Notes: generated by a model not told the origin, from the letters alone. A stretch of DNA of 64,000 nucleotides from Bicyclus anynana (GCF_947172395.1 NC_069093.1:12993561-13057560), one strand, 5' to 3'; numbered from the stretch's first letter, positions 40,483 through 50,639 are shown. Made by a program: numbers and translations.

Positions 40483-40659
40483 ACGGTCGTCGTTTTAGGA
40501 ATCTTCAGCACTAAATTCGGTGGATAATAGTATAATTGAGAAATTCGTCTATTTTTTTAAGTTCAAATGGTCAGAATTTTCTGCGCGGGTGATGTTGCAG
40601 ACATAAATTACGGATCTCAAAAGAAGGCTCAAAGTAATTTAATCGGAGTGCGAAGTATC

Positions 40660-40787
40660 TTTGGAGAATCGGTTACACTCTGTCTCTATTCCAAATTTCA
40701 TCCAAATCAGTTCAGTAGTTTCGGCGTAATGTATTGAGGAAAGCGCAAACACACGCACAAACTTTCGTCTTTATAATATCAGTATGA
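40660..40787 (-). mobile_element. Hel-1-like 5' part
   Basis: Minus strand: TCATACTGATATTATAAAGA and CGAAAGTTTGTGCGTGTG, then GAACTGATTTGGATGAAATT. The 3' half is missing; an RTE scrap precedes it at 40611. Confidence 0.65.
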
Positions 40788-41063
40788 CGCGATAAAATAA
40801 CAATATACCTTCAAATATAACGTATTTACAAATCGTTAACATTACTTCTTTATACAAAAAAACGTTCATATAAGTTTTTTAACATTTAGCTCGGCTGGCA
40901 GTGAAGTTGCAATGAGTGTAACTGAAATGCCTTTCATACTGGAGAGGCCTTTCATAAACTGCGGGCGTTAAGCCTACAAGTGTTGTACGAGGCTAAGAGT
41001 GAATCTCGTCAGGTTTCGTACCATTATAAGAACTAAATTATGGCTTTTCAGCATATATTAGTG

Positions 41064-41300
41064 ACTAGCGGACACTCGCAACTTCGTCCGCGTGGAAATC
41101 ATAATTTTTTCACATTTACATCAAATGTAAACTTTTAGGTTGATAGGTAGGTAGGGGTTAATTTTTAAAATTTTTGAATTTCATTATATTTTGAATTTTT
41201 TTATGACTTATGAACAAATTTTTAAAACTGTAACTCTAAAAATTGAGGACTTTCCATACAAACTTTCAACCCCTATTTCACCCCCTTTTAATTTTATAGT
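41064..41300 (-). mobile_element. Hel-3 Helitron 3' part
   Basis: CTAGCGGACACTCGCAACTT (plus) is the minus-strand 3' end. The body TTATGAACAAATTTTTAAAA and GGACTTTCCATACAAACTTT matches 46706-47204. Confidence 0.75.
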
Positions 41301-41360
41301 GACAAGGCTGTTGACACTAAGAAAGAAACAAACAAGTGCGAATTCATTTCATTAAATTCT

Positions 41361-41393
41361 ACATTGACCAAGTGGAATAAACTTGGTCAATGT
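41361..41393. repeat. 13-bp-arm hairpin
   Basis: ACATTGACCAAGT and ACTTGGTCAATGT flank GGAATAA. Confidence 0.9.
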
Positions 41394-41742
41394 TTTATTT
41401 ATATTTGTCACTTTGTGTGATATTAATTACTTAATGTTATACTAATTAAGCTCGCAATCTGTCTCGATCATAAAAGTCAGTATCCCTGGAACTTTTGTTT
41501 GACTTGAAAAATAATATCATAAAAGATCTCTTATTACCATAAAACAACTCATTAAAAGTTTGAGGAGCGCCGTTTAATCGGCGCTTCATACCTTTCAAAA
41601 CATTTACTGCACTATACACCTTAATAATTTGCAAATAAAGTTCAAATTCCAATGAAATATATGTTAAACGTACCTACATCCATTGTAGTCATTATCATAA
41701 TGTATGGGTTACGCAAAGTAACATTTAAATTCATATCTGGCT

Positions 41743-41798
41743 CGGCATTTTAAAGCAAATGTTAAGCTTTAAAGCTTAACATTTGCTTTAAAATGCCG
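41743..41798. repeat. Perfect 56-bp palindrome
   Basis: CGGCATTTTAAAGCAAATGT... runs to the centre AAGCTTTAAAGCTT at 41770/41771 and returns as its exact complement with no spacer. Confidence 0.95.
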
Positions 41799-41989
41799 AT
41801 CATGTGACTTGGTCTACTAGATCTAGAACTACTACTACTACTACTATAACTAGATCTACTGCCTTGGGGTACACCCACCTATATTTATTATTTTGCTTTA
41901 ATAACCTTCGCATATACATTCTCTTCGTATAAGAGAACATCCATATGAAATCTTGCAACAGTTACCGTTAAGTTTTTAATTTTATTTTA

Positions 41990-42197
41990 ATTTACAAGTT
42001 AGGCCTTGACTAAAATCTCACCTGAAGGTAAGTGATGATGCAGTCTAATATGGAAGTGAGCTAACTTGGTAGGAGGATGAAAATCACATCCCTTCTCGGT
42101 TTCTATACAACATCGTACCGGAACGCTAAATCGTTTCGCAGTACGTCTTTGTCGGTAGAGTGGTAACTAGCCACGGCCAAAGCCGCCCACCAGCCAA
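41990..42197 (-). mobile_element. SINE-A, head missing
   Basis: Body and tail on the minus strand, with the CGGTACGTCTTTG block slightly mutated (CGCAGTACGTCTTTG). It ends at CCACCAGCCAA. Confidence 0.88.
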
Positions 42198-42266
42198 GTA
42201 GTTTTAGTAACAGTTAATTTTAGGAATTAGTTTTGGGATGTTTCCAGCGAGAATAAAAATAAGGCA

Positions 42267-42512
42267 TCAGCCGTGATAGTCCAGTGGATATGACCTCTGC
42301 CTTTAACTCAAAAGGCGTAGGTTTGAATCCAGTGCGGGGCATGCACCTTCGACATTTCATTTCTGTGCACATAAATGTGAAGGAAAAATATCGTGAGTAA
42401 ACCTGCATACCTAAGAATTCTCTAGGTGCGTAAAGTCTGTCAGCGTGGTAGACTAACCCCTCTCATTCTGAGAGGATACTCGTGCTCACAGTGAGCCAAA
42501 TTTGAGGTGTAA
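42267..42512 (+). mobile_element. SINE-B, internally deleted
   Basis: Head with GGTTTGAATCC. It lacks the AAATATCACGTGTCTCAAA and GCCAATCCGCATTGGGCC blocks and the TGATGA tail. RTE sequence follows 15 bases later. Confidence 0.85.
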
Positions 42513-42526
42513 ATGTTAATGTGTTC

Positions 42527-42820
42527 ATCAGAAATGAGGAGATCCGCAGACGAACCAAAGCTCAGCGAGTTGCGAAGCTAAAGTGGCGATGGGCAGGCCA
42601 CATAGTACGAAGAGCCGATGGACGTTGGGGTCCCAAGGTGCTGGAATGGCGACCCCGCATCGGAAAGCGCAGTCTTAGTCAAACCCCTACTAGGTGGACC
42701 GAGGATATTAAGCGGGAGCCGCTGGGTGCTGGCGGTTCGAGACCGTTGTGCTTGGAAGTCCATGCAAGAGACCTATGTCCAGCAGTAGACGTCTATCGGC
42801 TGATAATGATGATGATGATG
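42527..42820 (+). pseudogene. RTE LINE ORF2 C-terminal remnant
   Basis: One open frame (42521-42832) encodes EEIRRRTKAQRVAKLKWRWA, GHIVRRADGRWGPKVLEWRP, RIGKRSLSQTPTRWTEDIKR and SRPLCLEVHARDLCPAVDVY. It ends (TGATGATGATGATG). The 5' end is truncated and the VTDIA codons before QRVAK are deleted. This is among the least mutated tails here. Confidence 0.85.
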
Positions 42821-42829
42821 GCATTCATT

Positions 42830-43097
42830 TAATTTACTTATTAGTGTTATTTTTGATATATTTAATATTATTTACTTTTATAATTTATGTATTAAGTATA
42901 ATATTTTCTTTAGTTAGTTTAGTTTCTTCACTTTTTTTTGTTGTACCTATCCATTTCTTTTGTTTACAATCTCTCCCACTGCCAAGGGTCACTGGCAGAG
43001 ATCTCTTATAGAGATAAGTGTTTCCTTGTCCATTGTTTTTATTTTACTTTTGTGTGTGACTAATATTGGTACTAAATAAATTTAAAAAAAAAATTAA
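42830..43097 (+). mobile_element. LINE 3' UTR with A-run
   Basis: CCACTGCCAAGGGTCACTGG, CAGAGATCTCTTATAGAGAT and the end TTGGTACTAAATAAATTTAA followed by A10. The pattern is a common lepidopteran LINE 3' UTR; clade not fixed. Confidence 0.6.
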
Positions 43098-44331
43098 ATT
43101 GGATCTGGCTATCGCAGGCGCTAAGTTAGTAACTCTGTCCCTTTGTTGAGCTCTGAAGTCTAATCCGCTAAAAATATAATGAATTTTGGTGCAGAGATGG
43201 ATTAAATCTCGGAGAATTTAGGCTACCTTTTGTCGCAAAAATAAAACTTGAACCACGGCAAAGCTTTTCATATTATAATGACATTTTGAAATTCAGATTT
43301 TCCTTAACACGTTGTGGCATATAAACCTTTCATTACACATAATAATTTTAGTATATTTTAATTTCCGTGAATTACTAAAACATGTTCTAAGCCATTACGG
43401 TAACCCAAATTGAACGCTTTGCTTGCATGCGATTTCTTGAGGATAACTTGAATTTTTTGTAGGTTAGTATTTCTTATGAAACATATATAAAGTCAGTACA
43501 CTAAAAATACATAGTTTGTAGTCAGGGATCCGTAGAACATTTTTTACAACTGATTACTATAAAGTTAATTTTTTGGGAGTATCTTCATCTCGATGAGATC
43601 AAGTTTTTTATTTACCTACGAAATACTGAGTAACTTACCAGGAAATTAAAATTTCCAACACAATTAGCTACCAGAGCCAAGAATTTCAAAATTTTAACAT
43701 TAAAATACATTTTTTCCGTATCCGTAGAATATTTTTTATAACTGCTAAAAACAACTTACAGTTACATTATTCAATGATTTTTCATACTTTTCCTTCTAGT
43801 AGATGCATTGTAGGTATTACGGGCATTACCGTGCCCGCCAACTCGCATTGGCATAGCCTGGTGGGCTCATGCTCCAAATCCTCTTTTCTATAAAGTAAGA
43901 GGTTCTAACTAGACTGCTGATAACGAGCTATTATCAATTAAAATACTTTATCTCTGTATAGAAGTATGATACTAGAAGTGGATGTAATAACTTAATTACG
44001 TTGCCACTGCAATGTAATTAAAATCTGCGGACTGAAGTTATTCAGCTGTTTTGTGGAATCCAGGCGTAAAAATTAAAAATTAATTACTTATACTAAATGA
44101 TCTGTGCTTCACTCAAGGTTTTGCCTACCACTAGCAAACGGCTTATATTTCAACTACTAACTTACTGATACGTATGAAACTTACAAAAATTTAAGTATAG
44201 TGAGACAAATATGAAATAATTTATAACTTAAATTAATATCACTTTTGTAACAATATTTCTTGGATTTTTGAGGTACCACTAATACAATAGGTGCATACAA
44301 CCTATATGTTTGTACATATATTGACCCATAA
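43098..44331. other. Mostly unique AT-rich DNA
   Basis: 43815-43925 (TTACGGGCATTACCGTGCCC, AGCCTGGTGGGCTCATGCTC) looks like a worn SINE end. No gene recognised. Confidence 0.45.
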
Positions 44332-44706
44332 GGCCCTTATTAGAAGGCTCAAAGTCACTCAACGGGCGATGGAGCGAGCTATGCTTGGAATTCCTCTGCG
44401 TGATCGAATCAGAAATGAGGAGATTCGCAGACGAACCAAAGTCACTGACATAGCTCAACGAGTCGCGAAGCTGAAGTGGCAATGGGCAGGCATAGTTCGA
44501 AGAGCCGATAGACGTTGGGGTCCCAAAGTGCTGGATTGGCGACCCCGCACCGGAAAGTGGAGTGTTGGTCGGTGGACCAAAGACATCAAGCGGGTTGCAG
44601 GGAGCCGTTGGATGCTGGCGGCTCGAAACCGTGTTGTTTGAAAGTCTATGCAAGAGGCCAGCAGTGGACATCCATCGGCTGATAATGATGATGATGATGA
44701 TGATGA
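44332..44706 (+). pseudogene. RTE LINE ORF2 C-terminal remnant
   Basis: The frame from 44291 encodes LIRRLKVTQRAMERAMLGIP, LRDRIRNEEIRRRTKVTDIA, QRVAKLKWQWAG, RWGPKVLDWRPRTGKWS and RWTKDIKRVAGSRWMLAA. The VGRPP block is deleted and the HVA of GHIVRRA is shortened by one codon. The end CATCGGCTGATAATGATGAT continues as a (GAT)n tail. Nothing upstream encodes the catalytic palm. Confidence 0.87.
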
Positions 44707-44764
44707 CTTATATTGAACGGTCTAATAGTTATTTTTTATGCAAGGCAGCAAAATTTTTTACAGC

Positions 44765-44971
44765 AAACCAGTTACCACCCTACCGACAAAGACGTTGGTA
44801 CCGCCAAGCGATTTAGCGTTCCGGTACGATGTCGTGTAGAAACCAAAAAAGGAGTTTGGATTTTCATCCTCCTACTAACAAATTAGCCCGCTTCCATCTT
44901 ACACTGCATTATCAATTACCGTCCGGTGAGATTGTAGTCAAAGGCCAACTTGTAAAGAATAAAAAAAAAAG
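44765..44971 (+). mobile_element. SINE-A, 5'-truncated
   Basis: From CAGTTACCACCCTACCGACA to an A10 tail. Extra TTG in GACGTTGGTACCGCC. Confidence 0.88.
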
Positions 44972-44989
44972 TCAGCAAACTGTGTCGTG

Positions 44990-45225
44990 TGTGTGTTAGA
45001 CAACAAGAAATGTTGGCGAGGTTTGGCGCATACAAGTGTGTCGTGGTGTGTCGGTGAAGTATTTTTATTTCGGCGAACTGTGTCTACAAGCTACTAGTTT
45101 GTCGGCGAGCTACGAGTGTGTCGATGAGCTACGTCGACGAACTGCGAGCATGTCGGCGAAGTTAAAGAATGTTGATGAATTACGTCGGCAAGCGTTAGTG
45201 TGTATTTCGCTTAAAAACACTTAGT
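44990..45225 (+). repeat. Degenerate GTGTCGGCGAGCTACGA minisatellite
   Basis: Variants GTGTCGGTGAAG, TTTGTCGGCGAGCTACGAGT, GTGTCGATGAGCTACGT and CATGTCGGCGAAGTTA recur at about 18-30 base intervals. A 62-codon frame reading DELRRRT and DELRRQA is a product of the repeat. Confidence 0.65.
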
Positions 45226-45442
45226 TGATTGCTCGTTAACTTGCTAGGTATGTGAAAATACCGATAAATATGAAAAACAATGTTATGTGTCAACAATTTC
45301 CCCACCATTAACGCTTCTCAGAAACTTAATATCAGTACGGCTATTCTCTAATGATATTTTGTATAACTTGCAAGCGCGAGTTTCGAATGCACCGATATCT
45401 TTCTCATTCTATAATATCGTGTTAAAAAGAGAGAGATAGAGG

Positions 45443-45478
45443 ATATTTTTATTACTCGCAAGTGAGTAATAAAAATAT
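45443..45478. repeat. 15-bp-arm hairpin
   Basis: ATATTTTTATTACTC and its complement flank GCAAGT. Confidence 0.9.
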
Positions 45479-45593
45479 AGTTACAGAATAGCCTAGCTGT
45501 ATTGACGACTTCACGTACATAATGCCTTGAATTACAAGAAATATTAAATTCCTAGCTTTTGTCATAGTTATCTCCGCCGCAACGATTTTATTG

Positions 45594-45857
45594 TATTCAC
45601 AGAATAAAGAATGAACCAGAATGAGTCTTTACAAACAGCGTGATGAAGCTGGTTAAACGCATAAAATAAAACAAACGTCACGCATCTCCGTGAAATCCGC
45701 ATATACATTTTTTTTTCATAATTTGTTTTTCAAAATTTAACACTAACAACAATTACGTATGCCTCGAGAATGTATTCGTTATTTAATTTTATATTTGGAG
45801 CGGCTACAATACTGTCTAGTTCCGTGCGTTCTATCTGTTAAATCTGTGATCTATGGT
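45594..45857 (+). repeat. Rep-X, longest copy
   Basis: It joins the halves seen separately at 11316 (CAGAATGAGTCTT) and 8872/49820 (TATTTGGAGCGGCTAC) and so defines a unit of about 260 bp. No inverted ends are evident. Confidence 0.6.
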
Positions 45858-45902
45858 TATAATGATGAACCCCACAGGAACGGTAAAAAACACAGTTAAT
45901 TA

Positions 45903-46261
45903 TCCTACTAATATTATAAACGCGAAAGTTTATATGGATGTTTGGATGTTTGTTACTCTATAACGCCGCTACTACTGAAGCGATTTAGCTGGAATGGAAA
46001 TGGATTTTACTCTAGATTAACACATAGGCTACTTTTTATTCCGAAAAAATCCATGGTTTCCCGAGATTTGCGAAAACTGATGATTTTAATGAAATGAATG
46101 TTTGTTTCTCTTTCACGCCTCGACTACTGAACCGAATTAGCTGAAATTTGGTATTGGGATATATTATAGCATGGATTAACACATAAGCTACTTTCTATCC
46201 TGGAAAAATCTATGGTTCCCAAGGGATTTCTGAAAAACTAAACCACGCGGGCGTCCGCTAG
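45903..46261 (+). mobile_element. Hel-1 dimer-form Helitron
   Basis: TCCTACTAATATTATAAACG to CACGCGGGCGTCCGCTAG. The hairpin lacks GACGAAGTC. The body occurs twice (CACATAGGCTACTTTTTATT and CACATAAGCTACTTTCTATC). Confidence 0.9.
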
Positions 46262-46505
46262 TAAATATCTAAATCCGTCCGTCTTACGATAAAGCTCGAC
46301 CGACCCTACCTAATTGAGTTTTGAATACCGACGGAAAAGCATTACAAAATCGAACTAAATTGAAAAGTGCGCTTCCGTAATTACTTTCCGAGGTTTCCCT
46401 TCGCAATATCTTTTTATAAATCTGTCGGTTTGGACTAGAAAATTGAAAGCGGGACGTTGCCCTCTTTACGTCGTCTTATTTACTTCGCTCTCGTTATATT
46501 ATTTA
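46262..46505. other. No recognised feature
   Basis: Unique-looking DNA between two Helitrons. Confidence 0.5.
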
Positions 46506-46705
46506 CTAGCTGACGCCGCGCGGTTTTACCCGCGTGGTTCCCATTTCCGTAGGAATACAGGGATAATATATAGCCTATAGCCTTCCTCGATAAATGGGCT
46601 ATCTAATATAGAAATAATTTTTCAAATCGAACCAGTAGTTCCTGAGATTAGCGCGTTCAATCAAACAAACAAACAAACTCTTCAGCTTTGTAATATTAGT
46701 ATAGA
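46506..46705 (-). mobile_element. Hel-2 Helitron
   Basis: Complete on the minus strand: TCTATACTAATATTACAAAG to CGCGCGGCGTCAGCTAG, 200 bp. Its 5' TC directly follows the CTAG of Hel-3. Confidence 0.93.
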
Positions 46706-47204
46706 CTAGCGGACACTCGCGACTTCGTCCGCGTAGAAATCAACGTAATCTTTCAAGCCCTATTCCACTCCTTTAGGAGTTGAATTTCAAAATTTTTGAA
46801 TTACAATACATTTCGTATTTTTTTTATGATTAATGAACAAATTTTTAAAATTGTAGCTATAAAAATTTTAAACCTCTATTTCACCCGCTTCTCATTTTAT
46901 CTTCGCAAAATAAAGTATCCTATAACTCTCTGTATTTAATTTTTTCATTTTCATTAGTAGTTCATTCAGTAGTTTCAGCGTGATGCCCGAATAACAAAAA
47001 AACACGGACAAACAGACAGACAGACAGACAAAAATCGAAAAAAAAATATTTTTAGCTTCAGTATCGATTATATAATGCCCCCCAACTAAAATTTTTAAAA
47101 TATCTTCAATGTACAGAATGTATAAAATGTACAGAATTCGTATTATATTGTATTGTATTTGTATTATATTGAGAACCTCCTCCTTATTTTGAAGTCGGTT
47201 AAAA
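46706..47204 (-). mobile_element. Hel-3 Helitron, complete type copy
   Basis: The minus strand starts near TTTTAACCGACTTCAAAATA, passes a (GTCT)n run (47014-47030), TCCATTAATCATAAAAAAAA-type AT-rich DNA, and ends CGGACGAAGTCGCGAGTGTC then CGCTAG. This copy links the AACCGACTTC start with the CTAG end. Confidence 0.8.
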
Positions 47205-47663
47205 TTCCCGTATTTATTGCAACCGTAGAAAGTCAAACAAAGTTTATTATAAAGTCAGTATTTTATACTCCTTATTTGAATTAACAATATACGCCGTCTA
47301 ATGCTATACCAATGTAAACAATTCTACGGGTTACAAAGCGGGTCGTTAGGGCTTGTTTATTTACTTTACATGCACGCCTTTACATGGCGTTCTAACTTCA
47401 ACTTGATATACGATTGTTTGTTTGTTTATTTGAGGAAACGCAGTAACCCGTCGCTGAGAGAAAACTCACTTGTTGTAATTTAGTTTTAATGAATTGTCTC
47501 GGTAATTGAACTTTGTCTACATCTCCTGAAGTTAACGTATGTTGAGAGAGAGCGTGCACTTCATACATACATTAAAGCACTGCATATCCTAGACATAAGA
47601 CATGTTTTTAAATGGAGCCAGTATTCTTGCCACCATTCCAAATTAGCATGATTTGTATGTCTA

Positions 47664-47860
47664 TCTATACTAATATTATAAAGCTAAAGAGTGTGTTTGT
47701 TTGATTAAACGCGCTAATCTTCAGGAACTACTGGTCCGATTTGAAAAATTATTTCATTGTTAGATAGTCCATTTATAGAGGAAGGCTATGAGCTATATAT
47801 TATCCCCATATTCTTACGGGAACAGGAACTACGCGGGTGAAAACACGGGGCGTCAGCTAG
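47664..47860 (+). mobile_element. Hel-2 Helitron
   Basis: TCTATACTAATATTATAAAG to ACGGGGCGTCAGCTAG, 197 bp, between host A47663 and T47861. Confidence 0.93.
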
Positions 47861-48180
47861 TGTAATATATAGGACTGCATGTCAACAGCTTACAGACTGA
47901 AAGAATTCAGTATTGTTACCGGATGTTATCAATATTCTGACAGCCGGATACAGTCTGTGACATGTGACGAACACGATGTCAATATACCAACTATTGCAGT
48001 GACTAGCCTATAAATACAAGCCTTTTGTGACAGTGGAGGCTCATTCTAGTATTACAGCGAGAGCAATAGGGTACTAAGTAGATACAGTACAGTGAAAGCA
48101 ACTAATCAATTAAGAAAGCAATTAATTGAGTGATCAAATCAGTGATTAAGAAAATCACTAGTGTGTGCGTGTACATTACA
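47861..48180 (+). mobile_element. Probable solo LTR, 320 bp
   Basis: It begins TGTAATATATAGG and ends TGTACATTACA, so its ends are TGTAAT and ATTACA. It lies inside a LINE-Y copy, which shows it is an insertion. It contains a TATA box and initiator-like site with correct spacing. No second LTR or coding region is present, as after LTR-LTR recombination. A clean target duplication is not visible, which lowers confidence. Confidence 0.55.
48009..48046 (+). promoter_or_regulatory. TATA box plus initiator in the LTR
   Basis: TATAAATA at 48009-48016 and TCATTC at 48041 place the initiator A 34 bases after the first T of the TATA box, near the 28-34 base spacing of arthropod core promoters. Confidence 0.5.
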
Positions 48181-48205
48181 ATATAGTTATTAGGATAAGT
48201 TGTTT

Positions 48206-48386
48206 TTTTTTTTAATATTTGCCATATTGTTTATAATATGACCAATATCCCCATTCCCCTATAACTAGTCAGGAAAGACTGTACTAGGAGTGGGTGCGAC
48301 AATAGACCAACGGGGTGAGGATTGAACCACCACCCTTCTTCGGTGATGACTCCAACCTCTCTTACCGTTGAGCTATTGAGGCTATA
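48206..48386 (-). mobile_element. SINE-D
   Basis: Minus-strand head GCCTCAATAGCTCAACGGTA and B-box region GGTGGTTCAATCC, ending ATGGCAAATATTAAAAAAA. A small insertion near 48240 (TTTATAATA) interrupts the CATATT palindrome. Confidence 0.85.
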
Positions 48387-48394
48387 AATTACTT

Positions 48395-48667
48395 TTTTTC
48401 AAAAAATTATGCATTCTAGATGGAAGCAGGCTAACTTGTTAGGAGGATGAAAATAAATAAAAATAATATAGCTATTAAGGCTTTAAATTACTTTTTTTTT
48501 AAATTATGCATTCTAAGATGAAAGCGGGCTAACTTGTTAGGAGTAGGATGAAAATCCACACCCCTTTCGGTTTCTACACGACATCTTACCGGAACGCTAA
48601 ATCGCTTGGTGGTACGTCTTTGTCGGTAGGGTGGTAACTAGACTCGGCCGAAGCCTCCCACCAGCCA
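48395..48667 (-). mobile_element. SINE-A with duplicated 3' portion
   Basis: 48490-48667 is SINE-A body. Its last 50 bases (ATTATGCATTCTAAGATGAA, GCGGGCTAACTTGTTAGGAG) occur once more at 48408-48458 with the adjacent GGCTATAAATTACTTTTTT, a segmental tandem duplication that also includes the SINE-D edge. Confidence 0.82.
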
Positions 48668-48992
48668 AAATGATAATGATTATTCAATTATAATGATAAT
48701 GATTATGCTCCAATCAAAGTCTACAACAAGTCATTATTTTGCTGGCGAACGTAGAGCGGCTGTAACTAATTTAAACCCAACAAATAGTCAGTTATAAAGT
48801 AAAATTTACCTACAACTGCGTCAAAGTGGTCGCCAGACGAAGAATATTTCAAAGAGATTTTCCAGTAATTAAACGGTGTTTTCACTCCATAGTGCACTTT
48901 AGAGAGTTAACCAAGCTTTCATATTTGCACTTTCAAACGTAAAATACTCCAAACTACTGAAGTAACTTAGTTTTGAAGAACGGTTTGTCTTT
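48668..48992. other. No recognised element
   Basis: 48890-48985 (AGTTAACCAAGCTTTCATAT) shares a weak similarity with 50205-50255. Confidence 0.4.
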
Positions 48993-49088
48993 TTACCCGA
49001 CTGAGTCAAAAGGAGGGTAATGTTTCTCGAGCATATGTATGCATGTATATGTGTGTATCTATCACAACATTTACCTACTTATATAACA
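48993..49088 (+). mobile_element. Rep-V fragment
   Basis: TTACCCGACTGAGTCAAAAG followed by GAGGGTAATGTTTCTCGAG matches the longer copy at 63716. Confidence 0.6.
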
Positions 49089-49476
49089 CTAGCGGACGCC
49101 CGCGACTTCGTCCGCGTGGAATTCAGTTTATCACAAATCCCGTGGGGAACCATTGATTTTTCCAGGATAAAAAGCCTATGTATTCATCCAGGCTATAATC
49201 TATCTCTACTTCAAATTTCAGGTAATTCGGTTCAGTAGCCGAGGCGTGAAAAAGTAACAAACATTCATACCATCAATACGGGAATCCATGGGCTGTTTCG
49301 AGATAAAAAAAAAGTAAATAAATAGCCTATGTGTTAATCCAGAGTAAAATCTATTTCCATTCTAAATTTCAGCCAAATTGCTTTAGTAGTAGGCGATAAA
49401 GAGTAACACACATCCAAATAAACATACATCTTTCAACACACTTTTACAAACTTTAGCATTTATAATATTAGTAGGA
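49089..49476 (-). mobile_element. Hel-1 dimer-form Helitron
   Basis: Perfect minus-strand hairpin CGCGGACGAAGTCGCGGGCG and CTAG; start TCCTACTAATATTATAAATG. Two body copies, like 12599 and 45903. Confidence 0.92.
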
Positions 49477-49559
49477 TTCTAACTAAATACTATATCATGC
49501 AGGCGGGGACTAATTCATATTTAATGAAAATTCAGTGCGCTTTAATTTCAGCCCCACAC

Positions 49560-49785
49560 AAGTATATTTGCAGATGTTCGGTTATTCTTCCCCACTTTCA
49601 CCCCCCACAACTTTTAAACGGCTCAACCGATTTTCATCAAACATGTCTAAGAACACTTGCCTTTAAGTCTCCTATATTACAAAAAAAAACTAAATTGAAA
49701 TCGCTTCATCCGTTCGGGAGCTATGGTGCCACAGACAGACTGACAGACACTTCAAACTTATAACACCTCTTTTTGTGGGGATTAA
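49560..49785 (+). mobile_element. Unclassified Helitron-like repeat
   Basis: ACGGCTCAACCGATTTTCAT, AATCGCTTCATCCGTTCGGG and ACAGACAGACTGACAGACAC before CACCTCTTTTTGTGGGG. The 'rhythm' is that of lepidopteran non-autonomous Helitrons, but no CTAG end is seen. Confidence 0.4.
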
Positions 49786-49819
49786 CAAAGATGAAAGTAG
49801 ATTGTAATTCGTGTCCTAC

Positions 49820-49918
49820 TGACACGAGAATATATTAGTTTTTGAATTTTGTATTTGGAGCGGCTATGACATCGTCGGGTTCCGTACGCTCCATCTGCCT
49901 ATTATTGATTAATCTGTG
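49820..49918 (+). repeat. Rep-X copy 4 (3' half)
   Basis: ACGAGAATATATTAG, TATTTGGAGCGGCTATGACA and CTCCATCTGCCTATTATTGA. Confidence 0.6.
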
Positions 49919-49956
49919 GTAATCAATTATAAAAATGCTCCCTTAATCCTGAACTA

Positions 49957-50137
49957 CCGGCAAAGACGTACCGCCAAGCGATTTAGTGTTCCGGTACGAT
50001 GTCGCGTAGAAACCGAAAGGAGTGTGGATTTACATCTTCCTCCTAACAATTTAGCCCGCTTACATGTTAGATTGCATCATCACTTACCATCAGGTGAGAT
50101 TATAGTCAAGGGCTAACTTGTAAAAAATAAAAAAAAG
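49957..50137 (+). mobile_element. SINE-A, 5'-truncated
   Basis: Begins at ACCGGCAAAGACGTACCGCC and ends with an A-rich tail. GATTTAGTGTTCC carries one change. Confidence 0.88.
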
Positions 50138-50149
50138 TGTACAAATATC

Positions 50150-50544
50150 AAAAAAAAAACTAAATTAAACTCCGCTCATGAATCGAGTTAGCGCTATTTA
50201 AAGTGTTAACGAAGCTTTCATATGCACTTTGCAACTTAAATACACTCAACTTTGCAATGAGTTACATGATCTATGAGATAAGAGGGTCCTTCGTCCACGT
50301 TTCTAATAAATCATGTTCTCTTTATAATCCCTATTAGTTATTATAGCTTTATTTCCACTTAACAGTTACAATACATAATATGTTAATAATAAATTTTGAA
50401 GTATTTCTGTTATTTTATTATGTGGCCCCCTATGGGTAAAAGCCTCCTCCGTCTTTTTCCATTTTTCCTATCTTTGCCATTTGCTTTTTCTGTATTCCTA
50501 CATTCTTTTGCCAATGGCCTATTAGTACAGATTTGATTAGTTTG
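50150..50544. other. No recognised element
   Basis: AT-rich. A 79-codon minus frame (50410-50649) mixes low-complexity Lys/Arg residues with the adjoining RTE fragment. Confidence 0.4.
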
Positions 50545-50628
50545 TCTCATTCGATCACGCAGAGAAACTCCAAGCATAGCTGATAGCTCGCTCCATCGCC
50601 CGCTGAGTGACTTTGAATTACTAGAACA
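50545..50628 (-). mobile_element. RTE LINE fragment
   Basis: The complement of CATTCGATCACGCAGAGAAA and TCGCTCCATCGCCCGCTGAG encodes QRAMERAI...VSLRDRM. No tail. Confidence 0.7.
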
Positions 50629-50639
50629 ATTACTGGAAC

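Larger units (their letters stand above)
47611..48202 (+). mobile_element. LINE-Y 3' UTR split by Helitron and LTR
   Basis: 47611-47657 (AATGGAGCCAGTATTCTTGC, CATGATTTGTAT) resumes at 48181 (TAGTTATTAGGATAAGTT). The intact order is seen at 29546. Confidence 0.7.

Noticed and set aside
42748..43011. 87-codon membrane-like protein
   Set aside because: It starts in the RTE tail in the wrong frame and continues through a T-rich LINE 3' UTR; the hydrophobic run is a product of TTA/ATT codons.
46892..47236. 114-codon minus-strand frame
   Set aside because: It covers the Hel-3 copy, including its GTCT run read as VCLSVCLSV, and carries no domain.
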